Shown piece by piece: positions 63,201 through 64,000 of a DNA stretch of 64,000 bases. Position 1 is the stretch's first letter, and each line of letters begins with the position of its first letter. Where the stretch lies: assembly GCF_004027225.2 (NCBI RefSeq), contig NC_044278.2, positions 95,596,743 through 95,660,742 on the forward strand, written 5' to 3'. Source of the stretch: Strigops habroptila. Its lineage: Eukaryota > Chordata > Aves > Psittaciformes > Psittacidae. Under the pieces are notes generated by a model. It searched no databases. It saw only the letters and a program-made list of their open reading frames with translations, and was not told the origin of the DNA. The position numbers and the translations under genes were made by a program.

Positions 63201-64000
63201 AAGACAACGTATAGACTCTGTAGGTGTAAAAAAAAAACAACCAACCAAACCCAAAAAGGCTTTTTCTGGTGGTTGTATAAAAAACTTCCTGACATTTTAT
63301 GATACAGGCTAACCTCCTCCCATACATTTAACCTCCCCTTGCAAAACGTAGCTGCCTTAACACTGAATGCAGGCTTGCTTGCATAGAGGTGTTATTTTGG
63401 CACTTTGGCTCATCTCACCCCTCTTTGAGAGTTCTACTGGGCATCTAGCATCCCAAACTGGAGTAGGCTGTGGTGCACATAGGCACAACCAGCGAGGGGC
63501 TATTGAAGTTATTCTTTACAAGGACCTTTTTGTTTTGGCTCAAGAGGAAGCCTGACATGAGCAGGACTTGCTGCTCTTTCTTCCCCAAAGTCAACCTGGT
63601 GGAAATGCCCATTTTGACCTAAGTTGCCACTTGCTATGGGTGTGCAGACAAATAGTGGCCATAGGTCTTGGTGGAGGCAAGCATATCCCTAGGTGAGCTC
63701 CTATTGCAGTGTAGTCTCAGATCTTTGTTCACCGATGTCAACCTACCACTGTTTCAGGAACTGGCTCCATGGGGAATGGGGAAATCCAGGTCCTTGCCGG
63801 GTGAAGGAGCACAAAGGGATCTTGTTTTCTGTGGTACAAGGTCTGGGCTTCCTTGCTTTCTGGTGCTGGACCTTCATTTCAGGCCACCAGAGCAAAGACA
63901 TGATTGCTGCTGCTCTTTGTTGAGTTCCAGGTCTGTGCTGATGACTTTCCCATAAAAGCTTTGCTGCTTTCTTTTGTAGTCCTAGCCCTGGACTGCACAG
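57208..64000. other. Gene-poor region to the window end
   Basis: No coding exon or RNA gene recognised. The interval 58,560-59,000 is somewhat richer in GC and CpG but has no coding content that I know. The interval 62,570-62,780 is extremely AT-rich with repeated TAAATAGTAAAT words. Confidence 0.5.
62640..62775 (+). repeat. AT-rich tract with TAAATAGTAAATCTG repeats
   Basis: TAAATAGTAAAT occurs twice about 35 bp apart, with further TAGTAAAT and GTAAATCTG words around it. It is a low-complexity, partly tandem AT-rich segment. Confidence 0.6.

Noticed and set aside
1-64000. tRNA, rRNA, CRISPR arrays or bacterial-type operons
   Set aside because: None seen. The CR1 and LTR content and base composition show a vertebrate nuclear genome.

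Overview
This window is vertebrate nuclear DNA, almost certainly from a bird. Several copies of the CR1 LINE end in the typical TTCTATGATTCTATG-type 3' octamer tail. Much older CR1 relics lie on both strands, and there are two solo LTRs of endogenous retroviruses. The 491-bp LTR has the sequence style I associate with an ERVL-like family common in Neoaves, so a non-galliform bird is more likely than a chicken relative. This is inference from remembered repeat families, not a database search.

I find no complete protein-coding gene. Bases 1-5,200 are AT-rich and non-coding apart from one weak candidate 90-nt exon (694-783). Bases 5,230-14,720 form a very long CpG-rich block with poly-C/poly-G runs and dinucleotide repeats. 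It also holds a helically phased array of ACGTCA motifs next to a CCAAT box, a PBX-MEIS-type site, a TATA/MEF2-like site, and two near-perfect GC-rich inverted repeats. Two minus-strand 5' splice-site-like sequences share the same nine bases, GTAAGTGCC. Long islands like this usually mark promoters and 5' non-coding exons of developmental regulators. The best model I can offer is alternative first exons transcribed on the minus strand towards coordinate 1. I could not identify the gene.

Bases 14,940-64,000 look like a gene desert or very long intron. They hold an ancient antisense CR1 (18.56-19.94 kb) split by an ERVL-like solo LTR with a 5-bp target duplication, and a 1.8-kb 5'-truncated CR1 with broken reverse transcriptase (22.56-24.37 kb). 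A second ancient antisense CR1 lies at 24.59-25.30 kb, and shorter CR1 tails at 30.8, 34.2, 34.5, 37.1-37.7, 56.0 and 57.2 kb. There is also an AAAAG array (35.4-35.6 kb) and a minus-strand solo LTR with a 6-bp target duplication (35.80-36.12 kb). The rest is unassigned AT-rich DNA in which distal enhancers could lie, but the sequence alone does not show them.

Most open reading frames in the CpG island are products of GC-rich composition, and several begin at TTG or GTG rather than ATG. I do not report them as genes.
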